Counted from the stretch's first letter, positions 18,049 to 27,984 are shown. The stretch is DNA of 44,879 nt from Vreelandella hamiltonii (GCF_014651775.1 NZ_BMXN01000028.1:1-44879); one strand, 5' to 3'. The notes: generated by a model not told the origin, from the sequence alone. Made by a program: numbers and translations.

Positions 18049-19322
18049 TTCTGGCCATGTTGGGCGTCTTTCTGGTACACATGCTGCTCGGGCTACCGCT
18101 GTTCATCGCGCTGCTCACGACGGCACTGGTCGGCTTTTTATTCGTTGACCCGACCATGATCCCACGCATGATGCCGCAGCAATTCTTTGGCGGTATCAAT
18201 GCCTTTTCTCTCATGGCCATTCCCCTTTTCATCCTGGCCGGCAACCTGATGAATGCCAGCGGCCTGACCGAGCGGTTGATGGGGCTGGCCCGCTTGCTGG
18301 TCGGCCACCTACGCGGAGGCATGGGGCATGTCAACGTGGTGTCCAGCGTCTTTTTTGCAGGCGTCAATGGCTCTGCGGTCGCGGATACCTCGGCACTTGG
18401 TTCACTGTTGGTGCCCGCCATGGAAAAAGAGGGCTACTCACGCGCCTTTGCCGCAGGCCTCACCGCCGGTAGTTCGCTCATAGGGCCGATCATCCCTCCG
18501 AGTATTTTCATGATCCTGTATGCGTCGCTAACGAATACTTCTGTCGGTGATCTATTCCTGGCGGGCATTATTCCAGGCCTGCTGCTCGGCGCCGCCTTCA
18601 TGGGCATGAACGCCTGGTACGCCTGGCAAGTGGGCCTGCCGAAAAGCGGCAAACTGCCCAGCGTCAAAGCGATTGGTCTGGCCACGCTCGTCGCGCTGCC
18701 AGCGCTCATCGCACCGGTGATCATTGTGGCGGGTATCGTCCTGGGGATCGTCACTCCAACGGAGTCTGGAGCACTCACTGCGCTCTACGTGGCGCTGTGC
18801 GGTGTCGTGCTAGGCGGGCTGAACATCACTCAGTGCTGGCAAGCCATCAAGGATACCGCCCGTTTGACCTCGGCTATTTTCCTGATCATGGCCGCCTCGG
18901 CCACGATCAGTTGGTTATTGTCCTACGCCCAGGTGCCTCAGCAGTTCGTCATGCTGCTCGCCCCCTATGCGGAGAGCCCAGTCATCATCTTGCTGCTGCT
19001 CAGCGCCATCACCTTCATGACGGGCATGTTCATGGAAGAAGTGTCTGCCCTCATGTTGCTGACACCCATTTTTGCCCCCGTCGCCATGATGGCCGGTATC
19101 GATCCGGTGCACCTTGGGGTCATCATCACGCTGAACATCACGATTGCGCTCATCACCCCACCCATGGGTGCCTGCGTCTTTGTGGCAGCCGCCGTGAGCC
19201 GACTGGAAATCGTCTCGCTGTTTAAAACCATCTGGCCCTTCGTGCTCACTGCCATTGCCGTATTGCTGCTACTGATTTTTTTCCCATCGTTGACGTTACT
19301 TCTGCCTAGACTACTTGGATAA
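18045..19322 (+). CDS. dctM: TRAP transporter large permease DctM
   Basis: A 425-residue inner-membrane permease of the sodium-coupled DctM family. It opens MILAMLGVFLVHMLLGLPLF and contains INAFSLMAIPLFILAGNLM, the NGSAVADTSALGSLLVPAM block and GPIIPPSIFMILYA, all conserved in DctM. The ATG at 18045 is chosen over longer upstream frames because it overlaps the dctQ stop and starts at the family N-terminus. The dipeptidase gene begins five bases after its stop, so all four genes should be one transcript. Confidence 0.93.
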   Translation: MILAMLGVFLVHMLLGLPLFIALLTTALVGFLFVDPTMIPRMMPQQFFGGINAFSLMAIPLFILAGNLMNASGLTERLMGLARLLVGHLRGGMGHVNVVSSVFFAGVNGSAVADTSALGSLLVPAMEKEGYSRAFAAGLTAGSSLIGPIIPPSIFMILYASLTNTSVGDLFLAGIIPGLLLGAAFMGMNAWYAWQVGLPKSGKLPSVKAIGLATLVALPALIAPVIIVAGIVLGIVTPTESGALTALYVALCGVVLGGLNITQCWQAIKDTARLTSAIFLIMAASATISWLLSYAQVPQQFVMLLAPYAESPVIILLLLSAITFMTGMFMEEVSALMLLTPIFAPVAMMAGIDPVHLGVIITLNITIALITPPMGACVFVAAAVSRLEIVSLFKTIWPFVLTAIAVLLLLIFFPSLTLLLPRLLG

Positions 19323-19327
19323 CCGAG

Positions 19328-20095
19328 ATGCCCACTGCTTCAGCCACTGCTTCGACGGCCTTGACGGCCATTCCCGGTCAGCCCTCACCCGACTGGAGCA
19401 CCGTCAGCCGTATTGCTATTCAGGAGTGTCACGAACGGCTGCTTCCCATGAGCCTGGCACCTTCCCCTATCGTGGTATTTCCCGCCTACGCCCGTTTGGG
19501 CATTCCCGGCGCCATTCCTGAGTGCTTCGTACGTGAAGGGGTATATCGAGCCTTGCTAGCCGTGGCGCGCGCTCTCCCTGAGGGCATCAAGCTACTGGTG
19601 CTCGATGGATGGCGACCCTGGCGTGTTCAGCAATACCTGTTCGATACGCTGCATGAAGCGATTCGGCATCAGCACCCTCAGGCAGAAGAGGCAGAGCTAC
19701 TGACCCGAACACGTGAATTCGTTTCCTTGCCCAGTCGTGACCCTGCTGCGCCTAGCCCCCACCTCACCGGAGGCGCGGTGGATGTCACGCTCTGCGATGA
19801 CGATGGCATCCCGTTGGACATGGGAACGCTGTTCGACGAAGCAGTGCCCGCGTCACATACCGACCACTACGAGCACCTCGACACGTCATCCACAGAGCAA
19901 AGGCACGTACGCGACAACCGTCGGCTGCTTTACCATGCCATGCGCCAACAAGGCTTCACCAATTTGCCCAGCGAATGGTGGCACTTCGATCTGGGTGACC
20001 AGCTATGGGCTCATTATGGAGGTCACCCGCACGCCCGTTACGGTCCGGCAGAGCTCGATACCATCGAAAACCGCTGGCGACGTCACATCCGTTAA
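19328..20095 (+). CDS. D-alanyl-D-alanine dipeptidase (VanX/DdpX family, M15D)
   Basis: A 255-residue zinc dipeptidase of peptidase family M15D, which cleaves D-Ala-D-Ala. Catalytic features line up with VanX: R96 in LDGWRPW, zinc ligands H145 and D152 in SPHLTGGAVD (spacing of seven as in VanX H116/D123), and E216 and H219 in SEWWHFD (spacing of three as E181/H184). No signal peptide, so it acts in the cytoplasm. It directly follows dctM, which would supply the imported peptide. In E. coli the homologue DdpX is coupled to an ABC importer; here a TRAP system takes that place. No other van genes are present, so a glycopeptide-resistance role is unlikely. Its stop overlaps the opposing LysR stop within GTTAAC. 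Confidence 0.9.
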   Translation: MPTASATASTALTAIPGQPSPDWSTVSRIAIQECHERLLPMSLAPSPIVVFPAYARLGIPGAIPECFVREGVYRALLAVARALPEGIKLLVLDGWRPWRVQQYLFDTLHEAIRHQHPQAEEAELLTRTREFVSLPSRDPAAPSPHLTGGAVDVTLCDDDGIPLDMGTLFDEAVPASHTDHYEHLDTSSTEQRHVRDNRRLLYHAMRQQGFTNLPSEWWHFDLGDQLWAHYGGHPHARYGPAELDTIENRWRRHIR

Positions 20096-21015
20096 CACAA
20101 GCGAGGGGCATCGGCAGAGAAAAAACGCATGCCCCGACGCAGGTGCTCGACACAGGTAGTCGCGGCGACGGTCAGCTGGCGGCCTTCCAGACTCACGATC
20201 TGTGCCCGCGCACCGCTCATGATCGGATAGGCCATGGGCAGTGCAGTGATCTCGCCTCTGGCTATTTCATCGGCAACCGTCAATTCAGGCATGAAGGTCA
20301 CCCCGATGCCTGAACGCACGAAGTTCTTGAGAACCGACACTGAGTTGGTGTGCAGGCGAGCATCCAGATAACGGCGCTCCTGATGGGCTACCATGTTGAC
20401 CATCTGACGCATACCAAACGGGTTATCCATCAGGGCCAACGGCCAAGGCTCGATATCGCTCAAGTGGGCAGCCCGTGACAGGCGCCCAAGGGGGTGCTCT
20501 GGTGGCACGATCAGGTCCAGCGGTTGCCGCGTTTCCACATGGCAATGTATCTGCGGGTCTACGGGGGGCGCATAGAGTAACGCCAGGTCGACCTCCATCT
20601 CCTTCACCAGGGTCATGGCTTCATTGACGCCCGCCATGCGAATTTCCACCTTGATACCCGAAAAACGCGACATGAACGCCCCCAGGGGCGCCGCAATCAG
20701 GTCAGCAATAAACCCTTCACCGACGGCAATGCGCACCTCACCTCGAGCCATTTCCTGAATGGCCATCAATTGGGACAGCACGGCCTCTTCCGACAACCGC
20801 TGAGCATGATAGTGTTGAATGAGCAGCCGCCCTGCCTCGGTAGCCCGCATGCCGCCACCGTGACGCTCGCATAGCTGCACACCCAGCTCCTCCTCCAGGG
20901 CTTTCAACTGTCGGCTGAGTGCCGAGGCATCCACATTGATATGCGCGGCGGCCCTCCGCAATGAGCCACGGCGTACCACCTCGTTTAGATATAACAGCGC
21001 ACGCTGGCTAAGCAT
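20092..21015 (-). CDS. LysR-family regulator convergent with dipeptidase gene
   Basis: A 307-residue LysR regulator: helix-turn-helix GSLRRAAAHINVDASALSRQ (residues about 17-36) and effector domain with VAVGEGFIADLIAAP-like text after the linker. The ATG at 21015 is preferred over a longer frame (to 21099) because AAGGA stands seven bases upstream and the protein then begins MLSQRALLYLNEVV, matching the paralogous regulator at 15268-16173. It is convergent with the TRAP-dipeptidase operon and presumably senses a related ligand. The region upstream contains no divergent gene, so its own targets are not evident beyond the neighbouring operon. Confidence 0.87.
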   Translation of the reverse strand: MLSQRALLYLNEVVRRGSLRRAAAHINVDASALSRQLKALEEELGVQLCERHGGGMRATEAGRLLIQHYHAQRLSEEAVLSQLMAIQEMARGEVRIAVGEGFIADLIAAPLGAFMSRFSGIKVEIRMAGVNEAMTLVKEMEVDLALLYAPPVDPQIHCHVETRQPLDLIVPPEHPLGRLSRAAHLSDIEPWPLALMDNPFGMRQMVNMVAHQERRYLDARLHTNSVSVLKNFVRSGIGVTFMPELTVADEIARGEITALPMAYPIMSGARAQIVSLEGRQLTVAATTCVEHLRRGMRFFSADAPRLC

Positions 21016-21178
21016 GTGTAATCCTTGAATATAAAATTCAGCAAGAACTGGTGCATTGATCGCGCCGTAGCACAATCCATCATGCACACCTCTCAGCACC
21101 AGCTCAATGGATTCGATATCAAGGAAACCGCATCTTCATGCGCTAAAGGTTGGGGAGGTCATGAACCTGCAAAGACGC

Positions 21179-21295
21179 TCAAGGCTCTACCTTTGCCTGA
21201 GCAGAGGCCGTAATAATCTCGCCACCATGATCGGTCTTGCAGCCCAGGTAAGCCGTGGGCAGTTCACCGGGATGTGGAGTGGCAAGAGACTTCAG
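21179..21295 (-). pseudogene. Possible PAAR-domain fragment
   Basis: Read on the minus strand, this stretch encodes about 38 codons including AYLGCKTDHGGEIITAS, which resembles the DHGG..I..AS core of PAAR spike proteins of type VI secretion. There is a TAA five codons upstream and no start codon, and the frame closes with TGA at 21179-21181. A full PAAR protein is about 90 residues, so this could only be a relic. The match is short and may be chance. Confidence 0.3.
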
Positions 21296-21312
21296 TGATG
21301 GTGGCTGCTCTT

Positions 21313-21338
21313 AAAAAAGCCCAGGCAAGCGCCTGGGC
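21313..21338 (-). terminator. Rho-independent terminator of pobA
   Basis: On the minus strand, an eight-base-pair stem GCCCAGGC / GCCTGGGC with loop GCTT is followed by six T residues (AAAAAA at 21313-21318 on the plus strand). It starts 22 bases after the pobA stop. Confidence 0.88.
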
Positions 21339-21360
21339 AAGGAGGATATACGGCGTTGCG

Positions 21361-22560
<1,200 letters not shown>

Positions 22561-22638
22561 TTATCGTTATCCTGATACCTATGACTTGTATTTTTCAATG
22601 AAACAAAAGCGAATATAAGGCATCTTAAATATCAATTA

Positions 22639-22656
22639 TTGGACTTTTACAATATT
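22639..22656 (+). promoter_or_regulatory. Candidate PobR site in pobA/pobR gap
   Basis: TTGGACTTTTACAATATT lies centrally in the divergent gap. A near-identical 18-mer (16 of 18) occurs at 28162-28179 upstream of the TRAP-vdh operon. Shared AT-rich words of this size in two aromatic-gene promoters suggest a common regulator, possibly PobR; unproven. Confidence 0.35.
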
Positions 22657-22710
22657 ATTACCCAACCTTAGTAGTAAATATCGCTTTACGAAACGAGCAA
22701 GGGATTCAGG

Positions 22711-23622
22711 ATGACGGCCTCTTCTACTCCACCGGTACCAGTCTTCAAGCTTTATGGTGAGACACAGCACTGGCCCACGCCGGACCTGCTGCACTGCGAG
22801 TCCATCGCGGAGCGTAGCCAGCTACATGACTGGCACATACGCCCTCACCGACACGTGGATCTTGTTCATATTCTATGGGTGCGCGAGGGGTCCGTTACGC
22901 TGGAACTGGAAGGCACGAGTCACTCATTACAAAGCGGCACGGTGATTATCGTGCCCGCCATGTCCATCCACGGCTTTCACTTTTCGCCCACTGTTCAGGG
23001 GCACATCATCACGCTGGCCAAACCCTTGGCAGACCATTTACACGCACTCATGGGTGAGCATAGCGCGCTCAGAAAAGCAGATTTCTACCCTTTGTCGTCC
23101 TCACACCAGGCGCAACGCATTACCACGCTGGTCAATCAGATCGACGAGGAGTACCAGCACCCCGCACCCTCCCGCCACAGGCTGCTAGAAGCCCTCATTC
23201 AAGCGTTGACGGTCGAGCTTTCACGCCTATGCCCCCCTGCCAATACGACGAAGCGCCCCGCTCTTCGGCAAAGCGATAAAGGGCAGCAGCATCTGGAGCG
23301 TTATCAGGCACTGATCGAGTCGCACTACCGCAGCCAACCCAATATCGAGCATTTGGCAGAGCAGATCGGGGTGAGTAATGCGCACCTGAACATGTTGTGC
23401 CGACAGATCGCTGGCCGCAGCGCGCTGCAGCTGCTTCACGAACGCATACTGTTAGAAGCCAAGCGCCAGCTCACCTATACCAACATGACGATTGGCCAAG
23501 TGTCTGACAGCCTGGGCTTCTCTGAACCGGCTTACTTCACGCGCTTTTTTAAGCGAAATACGGCACTGTCACCGCGCGAGTTTCGGCTGCGCCAAACAGC
23601 GAGTGACGAGACGCCTAAATAG
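22711..23622 (+). CDS. pobR: AraC-family regulator of pobA
   Basis: A 303-residue AraC/XylS regulator: an N-terminal cupin-like sensing domain (LHDWHIRPHRHVDLVHILWV, about residues 36-55) and a C-terminal pair of helix-turn-helices (IEHLAEQIGVSNAHLNMLCR and IGQVSDSLGFSEPAYFTRFF). Divergent placement from pobA and the pattern of the sensor domain match the AraC-type PobR/PobC group that activates pobA with 4-hydroxybenzoate; the IclR-type PobR of Acinetobacter is a different family. AAGGG precedes the ATG. The 3' end overlaps the opposing vdh gene by eight bases. Confidence 0.85.
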   Translation: MTASSTPPVPVFKLYGETQHWPTPDLLHCESIAERSQLHDWHIRPHRHVDLVHILWVREGSVTLELEGTSHSLQSGTVIIVPAMSIHGFHFSPTVQGHIITLAKPLADHLHALMGEHSALRKADFYPLSSSHQAQRITTLVNQIDEEYQHPAPSRHRLLEALIQALTVELSRLCPPANTTKRPALRQSDKGQQHLERYQALIESHYRSQPNIEHLAEQIGVSNAHLNMLCRQIAGRSALQLLHERILLEAKRQLTYTNMTIGQVSDSLGFSEPAYFTRFFKRNTALSPREFRLRQTASDETPK

Positions 23623-25066
23623 GGTAGTGACGCGGCCCCAGCTGCATCGTCATCCAGCGCAGCTCGGTGAACTCTTCGATACCCGCCTTGCCGCCAAAAC
23701 GGCCGTAACCACTGGACTTCGTGCCACCAAACGGCATCTGCGGCTCATCGTGTACCGTGGAGGCATTGATATGGCAGATACCCGTTTGCAAGCGGCTGGC
23801 CACTTTCATGGCACGGGCACTGTCTCGGCTGAATACCGCCGATGAAAGGCCGTACTCACTGTCATTGGCGATGCGAATGGCCTCTTCGTCGCCGCTGACA
23901 CGCATCACCGCCACGACAGGGCCAAACGATTCTTCGCGATACAACCGCATGTCGCGGGTCACACCATCGACCACGGTAGCCTGCATCACGACGCCCTCGG
24001 CCTTACCACCTGCCGCGACACGAGCACCTTTTGACACGGCATCATCCAGCAGGCTATTCAATTTCTCACCGGACTGCGCGTTGATCAATGTGCCCAGAGC
24101 ATTGCCTTCATCACGCGGATTGCCTGCTTTCAAGGCCTGCGCACGAGCGGCAAACTTGTCCACAAACGCATCCGCGATGCGGTGATCGACCACCACACGC
24201 TCGGTGGACATGCAAATCTGGCCTTGATTGAAGAACGCACCAAAGATCGCGGCATCCACGGCAGCCTCGATATCCGCATCCTCCAGTACCAGCAACGGAG
24301 CCTTTCCGCCCAATTCCAGCAGTACTGGCTTCAAGTATCTGGACGCTTGCTCGGCGATGATTTTGCCCACACTGGTCGAACCAGTGAAATTGATCCGCCG
24401 CACGGCGGGGTGGGCAATCAGCGCACTCACGACCTCCGCCGCGTTATCCGGCGCGTTGGTAATCACATTGACGATACCGTCGCCAAACCCCGCTTCTTGA
24501 AGCACTTCGCCGATAAGATGATGGGTCGCGGGGCACTGCTCCGAGGCTTTCAAGATCACGCTATTGCCGCAGGCCAAGGGGGTGGCGAGGGCGCGTGTGC
24601 CCAGGATGATCGGCGCATTCCAGGGCGCGATGCCCACCACCACACCACAGGGCGTGCGCACGCCCATGGCCATGCTGTCCGGCACGTTAGAGGGGATGAT
24701 ATCGCCCTGAATCTGGGTCGTTAGCGCTGCCGCTTCGCGCAATACATCGGCGGCCACTTTGACGTTGAACCCAGCCCAACCCACGGTAGCACCGGTCTCT
24801 TCTACCATGCGATCGATGAAGTCACCCTGACGGGCCTCCATGAGCTCGGCTGCTTTCAGCAGTTTGGCACGACGCTCGCCAGGGCCTGTTTGCGACCATG
24901 CATCAAACGCCTGGCTCGCCACGTCAGCAGCCCTCTGCGCATCACCTGCACTTGCTGCCGCCGCCGTGGTGACAACCTCACCACTCAAAGGGTTCGTTCG
25001 GGTAAACGTGGCTTCGTGCTCTGCGGCCGTTGCTTCGCCTGCGAGCAGTAGCTGGATGGTCATCAT
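23615..25066 (-). CDS. vdh: Vanillin/benzaldehyde-type aldehyde dehydrogenase
   Basis: A 483-residue NAD(P)-dependent aldehyde dehydrogenase resembling Pseudomonas vanillin dehydrogenase over its whole length, including the characteristic C-terminus GPRHYPI. Catalytic residues: N150 (APWNAP), E251 (LELGGKAP) and C285 (GQICMST). It would oxidise vanillin, 4-hydroxybenzaldehyde or protocatechualdehyde to the acid that PobA or PcaHG can then use. AAGGAG lies eight bases before ATGATG at 25066. It is the last gene of dctP-Q-M-vdh, 26 bases after dctM, which points to an imported aromatic aldehyde or a precursor. No feruloyl-CoA genes are in the window, so 4-hydroxybenzaldehyde is as likely a substrate as vanillin. 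Confidence 0.85.
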   Translation of the reverse strand: MMTIQLLLAGEATAAEHEATFTRTNPLSGEVVTTAAAASAGDAQRAADVASQAFDAWSQTGPGERRAKLLKAAELMEARQGDFIDRMVEETGATVGWAGFNVKVAADVLREAAALTTQIQGDIIPSNVPDSMAMGVRTPCGVVVGIAPWNAPIILGTRALATPLACGNSVILKASEQCPATHHLIGEVLQEAGFGDGIVNVITNAPDNAAEVVSALIAHPAVRRINFTGSTSVGKIIAEQASRYLKPVLLELGGKAPLLVLEDADIEAAVDAAIFGAFFNQGQICMSTERVVVDHRIADAFVDKFAARAQALKAGNPRDEGNALGTLINAQSGEKLNSLLDDAVSKGARVAAGGKAEGVVMQATVVDGVTRDMRLYREESFGPVVAVMRVSGDEEAIRIANDSEYGLSSAVFSRDSARAMKVASRLQTGICHINASTVHDEPQMPFGGTKSSGYGRFGGKAGIEEFTELRWMTMQLGPRHYPI

Positions 25067-25092
25067 GGTATTGGCTCCTTGTCAGCAAAGTC

Positions 25093-26382
25093 CTACAGCA
25101 GAAATACCGTGCTCAAGATGGGGAAAGCGATTAACAGCGCCAGACGTATCAAGTCTGAGACCACAAACGGCGCGACGCCTTTGAAGATTTCTCCTAAGCG
25201 CACATGCGGAGCCATGGCTTTGATCACAAAGACGTTCATTCCCACGGGCGGGGTCATAAGCCCCAGCTCCACGGTCAGTACGGTCAGAATACCGAACCAA
25301 ACCGGGTCGATGCCCATGGCCTGAATGATCGGGTACACCACCGGAACCGTGATCACCAGCATGGCGATAGAATCCATAAACATGCCCAACACGAAGTAGA
25401 GCGCCAGAATGATGAGCACTACCACGAGCGGGGAAAGATCCAGCCCGTAAAGCATGTCCGTAATGGAAAATGAAATACGCGACACCGAAATGAAGTAACC
25501 CAGCGTTTCAGCCCCTACCAGCATGAAGAACACGACAGCAGATAGCGCCAGCGTCTCCTGCACGCTGCGCCACAGCTGAGCACTGCGCATGCCTTTTACG
25601 AGCGCATAGATCAAGGTCGCGAATGCCCCCACGCTGGCCCCTTCGGTGGGCGTAAAGGCACCAAAATAGATGCCTAGAATCATGACCAGGAAAACGCCAA
25701 AAAAGGGAACCAGACCAGTGAGTGACACCAGCTTCTCTTTCCAGGGCGTGGGCTCCCCGGCGACCGCTAGAGAGGGACGCAAGCGCATTACGACCGAGAC
25801 CGTCAACGCGTACATGACCAGGCCCATCAAGCCCGGAATCAAGCCTGCCATAAACATATCGCCCACCGACTGCTCGGTCAGAATGGCGTAGATCAGCAGT
25901 GCAATACTGGGCGGAATCATGATCCCCAGCGTGCCGCCCGCAGCGAGCGCGCCTGTCGCCAAACCACGGTGATAGCCGTAACGCTCCATTTCTGGCAACG
26001 CGACCCGAGTCATGGTGCTGGCGGTCGCCAGCGATGACCCGGAAATCGCCGAAAAAATCCCGCACGAACCAATCGCCGAAATCGCCAATCCGCCCTTCCA
26101 ACCGCCGCAAATGGTTCGCGTCGAATCAAATAGCTTACCGGCCATGCCGGAGTGAGCAGCCAGAACCCCCATCAGAATGAACATCGGTACAGCGCTGAAA
26201 CTGTAGTTGGAGAGCACTTCGACCGGCACCGTTTTAAGCTGCGCAATCGCGGCATCCCAGCTAATGATGCTGGCAAACCCGACCACGCCAACCACTAACA
26301 TGGTCAACGCGACCGGTACGCGCAAGATCATCAGGACCAGCAAACAACCAAGGCCAATCGCACCGATCGCTTCACTCCCCAT
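25093..26382 (-). CDS. dctM: TRAP transporter large permease DctM (aromatic block)
   Basis: A 429-residue inner-membrane permease of the DctM family with many hydrophobic helices; visible family blocks are FSAVPMFILMGVLAAHSGMA, SAISGSSLATASTMTRVALP and GIMIPPSIALLIYAILTEQS. The ATG at 26382 is chosen over one eight codons upstream because GAGGAGG stands seven bases before it and the protein then opens MGSEAIGAIGLGCLLVLMIL. It overlaps the dctQ 3' end by 11 bases. It is only distantly similar to the DctM at 18045, so the two TRAP systems are not a recent duplication. Confidence 0.92.
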   Translation of the reverse strand: MGSEAIGAIGLGCLLVLMILRVPVALTMLVVGVVGFASIISWDAAIAQLKTVPVEVLSNYSFSAVPMFILMGVLAAHSGMAGKLFDSTRTICGGWKGGLAISAIGSCGIFSAISGSSLATASTMTRVALPEMERYGYHRGLATGALAAGGTLGIMIPPSIALLIYAILTEQSVGDMFMAGLIPGLMGLVMYALTVSVVMRLRPSLAVAGEPTPWKEKLVSLTGLVPFFGVFLVMILGIYFGAFTPTEGASVGAFATLIYALVKGMRSAQLWRSVQETLALSAVVFFMLVGAETLGYFISVSRISFSITDMLYGLDLSPLVVVLIILALYFVLGMFMDSIAMLVITVPVVYPIIQAMGIDPVWFGILTVLTVELGLMTPPVGMNVFVIKAMAPHVRLGEIFKGVAPFVVSDLIRLALLIAFPILSTVFLL

Positions 26383-26917
26383 GAGTCGCCTCCTCACCCC
26401 GGCCATAAACGATGCCTAGCAGGGCATGAAGGAAGCTGCGCACCCCTAACAACAGACTTAGCGCAGCAGCCATTTGATAAATGGGGCCCATGGGCAGTCG
26501 CAGGTCTTGCGTGGTGGTGCCATGACGGGCCGCCGCCGAAGCCGAGTCCAGCAGACCTACGAACAGGATCAACCCGAGCGCCATGAAACCAAGAAAATAG
26601 AGGCCTTGCAGGCGGTTCTTGATGGTTTGAGGCAAGCGGTGTGAAAAAGCTTCTACCACTACCTGGCTTTTCTCGACATTGGCGGCCATCGCCGCTAATA
26701 GCGCAAACAGCATTAAATAGCTGACTAACTCGACGCTTCCGGAGACCCGCAGCGAAATCGCGCCTTCGGTCACACGAGCAAGATAGCGAGTACTGACGTC
26801 GGCAATCGTGACGGCCAGCAAACCAATCAGCGCGATACCGGCAACCAGGCGGCAAACAAGGGCCAGCCAATGGCTGGCCCTGTCGAGAACGTGCTGCAAG
26901 TGAAGAGTAGACGTCAT
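26372..26917 (-). CDS. dctQ: TRAP transporter small permease DctQ (aromatic block)
   Basis: A 181-residue protein with four hydrophobic helices (for example LVCRLVAGIALIGLLAVTIA near residue 20), followed by the DctQ-like SGSVELVSYLMLFALLAAMA and a motif equivalent to EKSQVVVEAF. It starts six bases after the dctP stop and overlaps dctM, so translation is coupled. Confidence 0.88.
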   Translation of the reverse strand: MTSTLHLQHVLDRASHWLALVCRLVAGIALIGLLAVTIADVSTRYLARVTEGAISLRVSGSVELVSYLMLFALLAAMAANVEKSQVVVEAFSHRLPQTIKNRLQGLYFLGFMALGLILFVGLLDSASAAARHGTTTQDLRLPMGPIYQMAAALSLLLGVRSFLHALLGIVYGRGEEATHGE

Positions 26918-26923
26918 GAGACC

Positions 26924-27952
26924 TTATCCCTGTTGGGCACCACAAGACTCGCTCGCCGCCAGGGCAGCTTCATACACCTCACGGGCTTGGCTCAAACCGC
27001 GTTCTTCCAGTTGAGTCAAATAGCTTTCAATGCCCGTTTGCAGCGGCGCTTGCCAATCCGGGTGCTCAAGGGGATTCTCAATTTCACGGATAGTGTGTCC
27101 GGCGTCGACAGCTTCCTGCTTACCTTCTACGTCAAGGCGATCAAACACTTCACCGGCCTTTTCGGCCCACTTCATGCCTGAGTTGTTGTCGATGACGGCT
27201 TGCTGCTCTGCAGAGAGACTGTCATAGGTCCTCTGATTCATGGTGGCGACAAAAATCAGCGTATAAAACGGTACTTCGGTGTGATAACTGACCAGCTCAT
27301 TCACGCGGAATCCTTTTAGACCTTCCCAAGGGAAGCTCAGGCCATCAATGACCCCGCGCTGCATGGAAGTATAAATATCTGGGGCAGGCATCCCCACCGG
27401 GCTCGCTCCCATGTTTTCGAGCATTTCTCCCGCCACGGCGGTGGGACGCCGAATGCGCAGCCCTTGCAGGTCAGCGGGCGTCTGCACGTCGGTGTCAATG
27501 GTGTGGATACCGCCTGGGCCGGTGGTAAACATGAAGAGGGGACGCGTATCTTCATACTCGGCATCCAGATGCCCATCATCGTAAAGCGTCTGCAAGACGC
27601 AAGCCCCCTGAGTAGCCGTCGAGGCTATCCCTGGCAGCTCGACAATTTGAGAAAGAGGAAAGCGGCCTGCGGTGTACCCTTGGGCAGTGGCCCCAATATC
27701 CGCGATACCGTTGGCCGCCGCCTCATAAATGGAATCGGGTTTGGCCAAAGTGCCAGATGGGAACATCTGGATAGTGAGTTCGCCGTTGGACTCTTCGGCA
27801 ATCGTATCCGCCCATGCTTGCAGAACATCTTCATTCACTCCCGAAGCACCGGGCCAGAAGTGGGCCATACGTAACGTGCTGGCCTGAACAGAGCTTGCAA
27901 CAAGGCCTGTAATAGCAGCCACAAGGAGGCATTTGGAAAAATGTTTGTTCAT
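26924..27952 (-). CDS. dctP: TRAP transporter substrate-binding protein DctP (aromatic block)
   Basis: Periplasmic binding protein of 342 residues with signal peptide ending SSVQA before STLRMAHFWPG. It has the DctP fold markers MFPSGTLAKPDSIYEAAANG, LRIRRPTAVAGEML (with the substrate-clamping arginine) and MQRGVIDGLSFPW. CGGAG precedes the ATG. First gene of dctPQM-vdh. Linkage to an aromatic aldehyde dehydrogenase and a PcaR-like operator suggests that the ligand is an aromatic acid or aldehyde; the sequence itself does not show the ligand. Confidence 0.9.
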   Translation of the reverse strand: MNKHFSKCLLVAAITGLVASSVQASTLRMAHFWPGASGVNEDVLQAWADTIAEESNGELTIQMFPSGTLAKPDSIYEAAANGIADIGATAQGYTAGRFPLSQIVELPGIASTATQGACVLQTLYDDGHLDAEYEDTRPLFMFTTGPGGIHTIDTDVQTPADLQGLRIRRPTAVAGEMLENMGASPVGMPAPDIYTSMQRGVIDGLSFPWEGLKGFRVNELVSYHTEVPFYTLIFVATMNQRTYDSLSAEQQAVIDNNSGMKWAEKAGEVFDRLDVEGKQEAVDAGHTIREIENPLEHPDWQAPLQTGIESYLTQLEERGLSQAREVYEAALAASESCGAQQG

Positions 27953-27984
27953 GGGGGCTCCGGCTTATTCTTGGACTATTTGTG

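Larger units (their letters stand above)
21016..21360. other. Gene-poor spacer, 345 bases
   Basis: Between the LysR start and the pobA stop. It holds the LysR promoter, a possible PAAR-like remnant on the minus strand and the pobA terminator. Short frames on the plus strand here lack ribosome sites and family resemblance. Confidence 0.55.

Noticed and set aside
19328..20095. Vancomycin-resistance interpretation of the VanX-type gene
   Set aside because: No vanH/vanA ligase or VanRS genes; context is a transport operon in a probable Gram-negative host.
21025..21298. Small plus-strand frames upstream of pobA terminator
   Set aside because: No ribosome site or family resemblance, and they run over the LysR promoter region.
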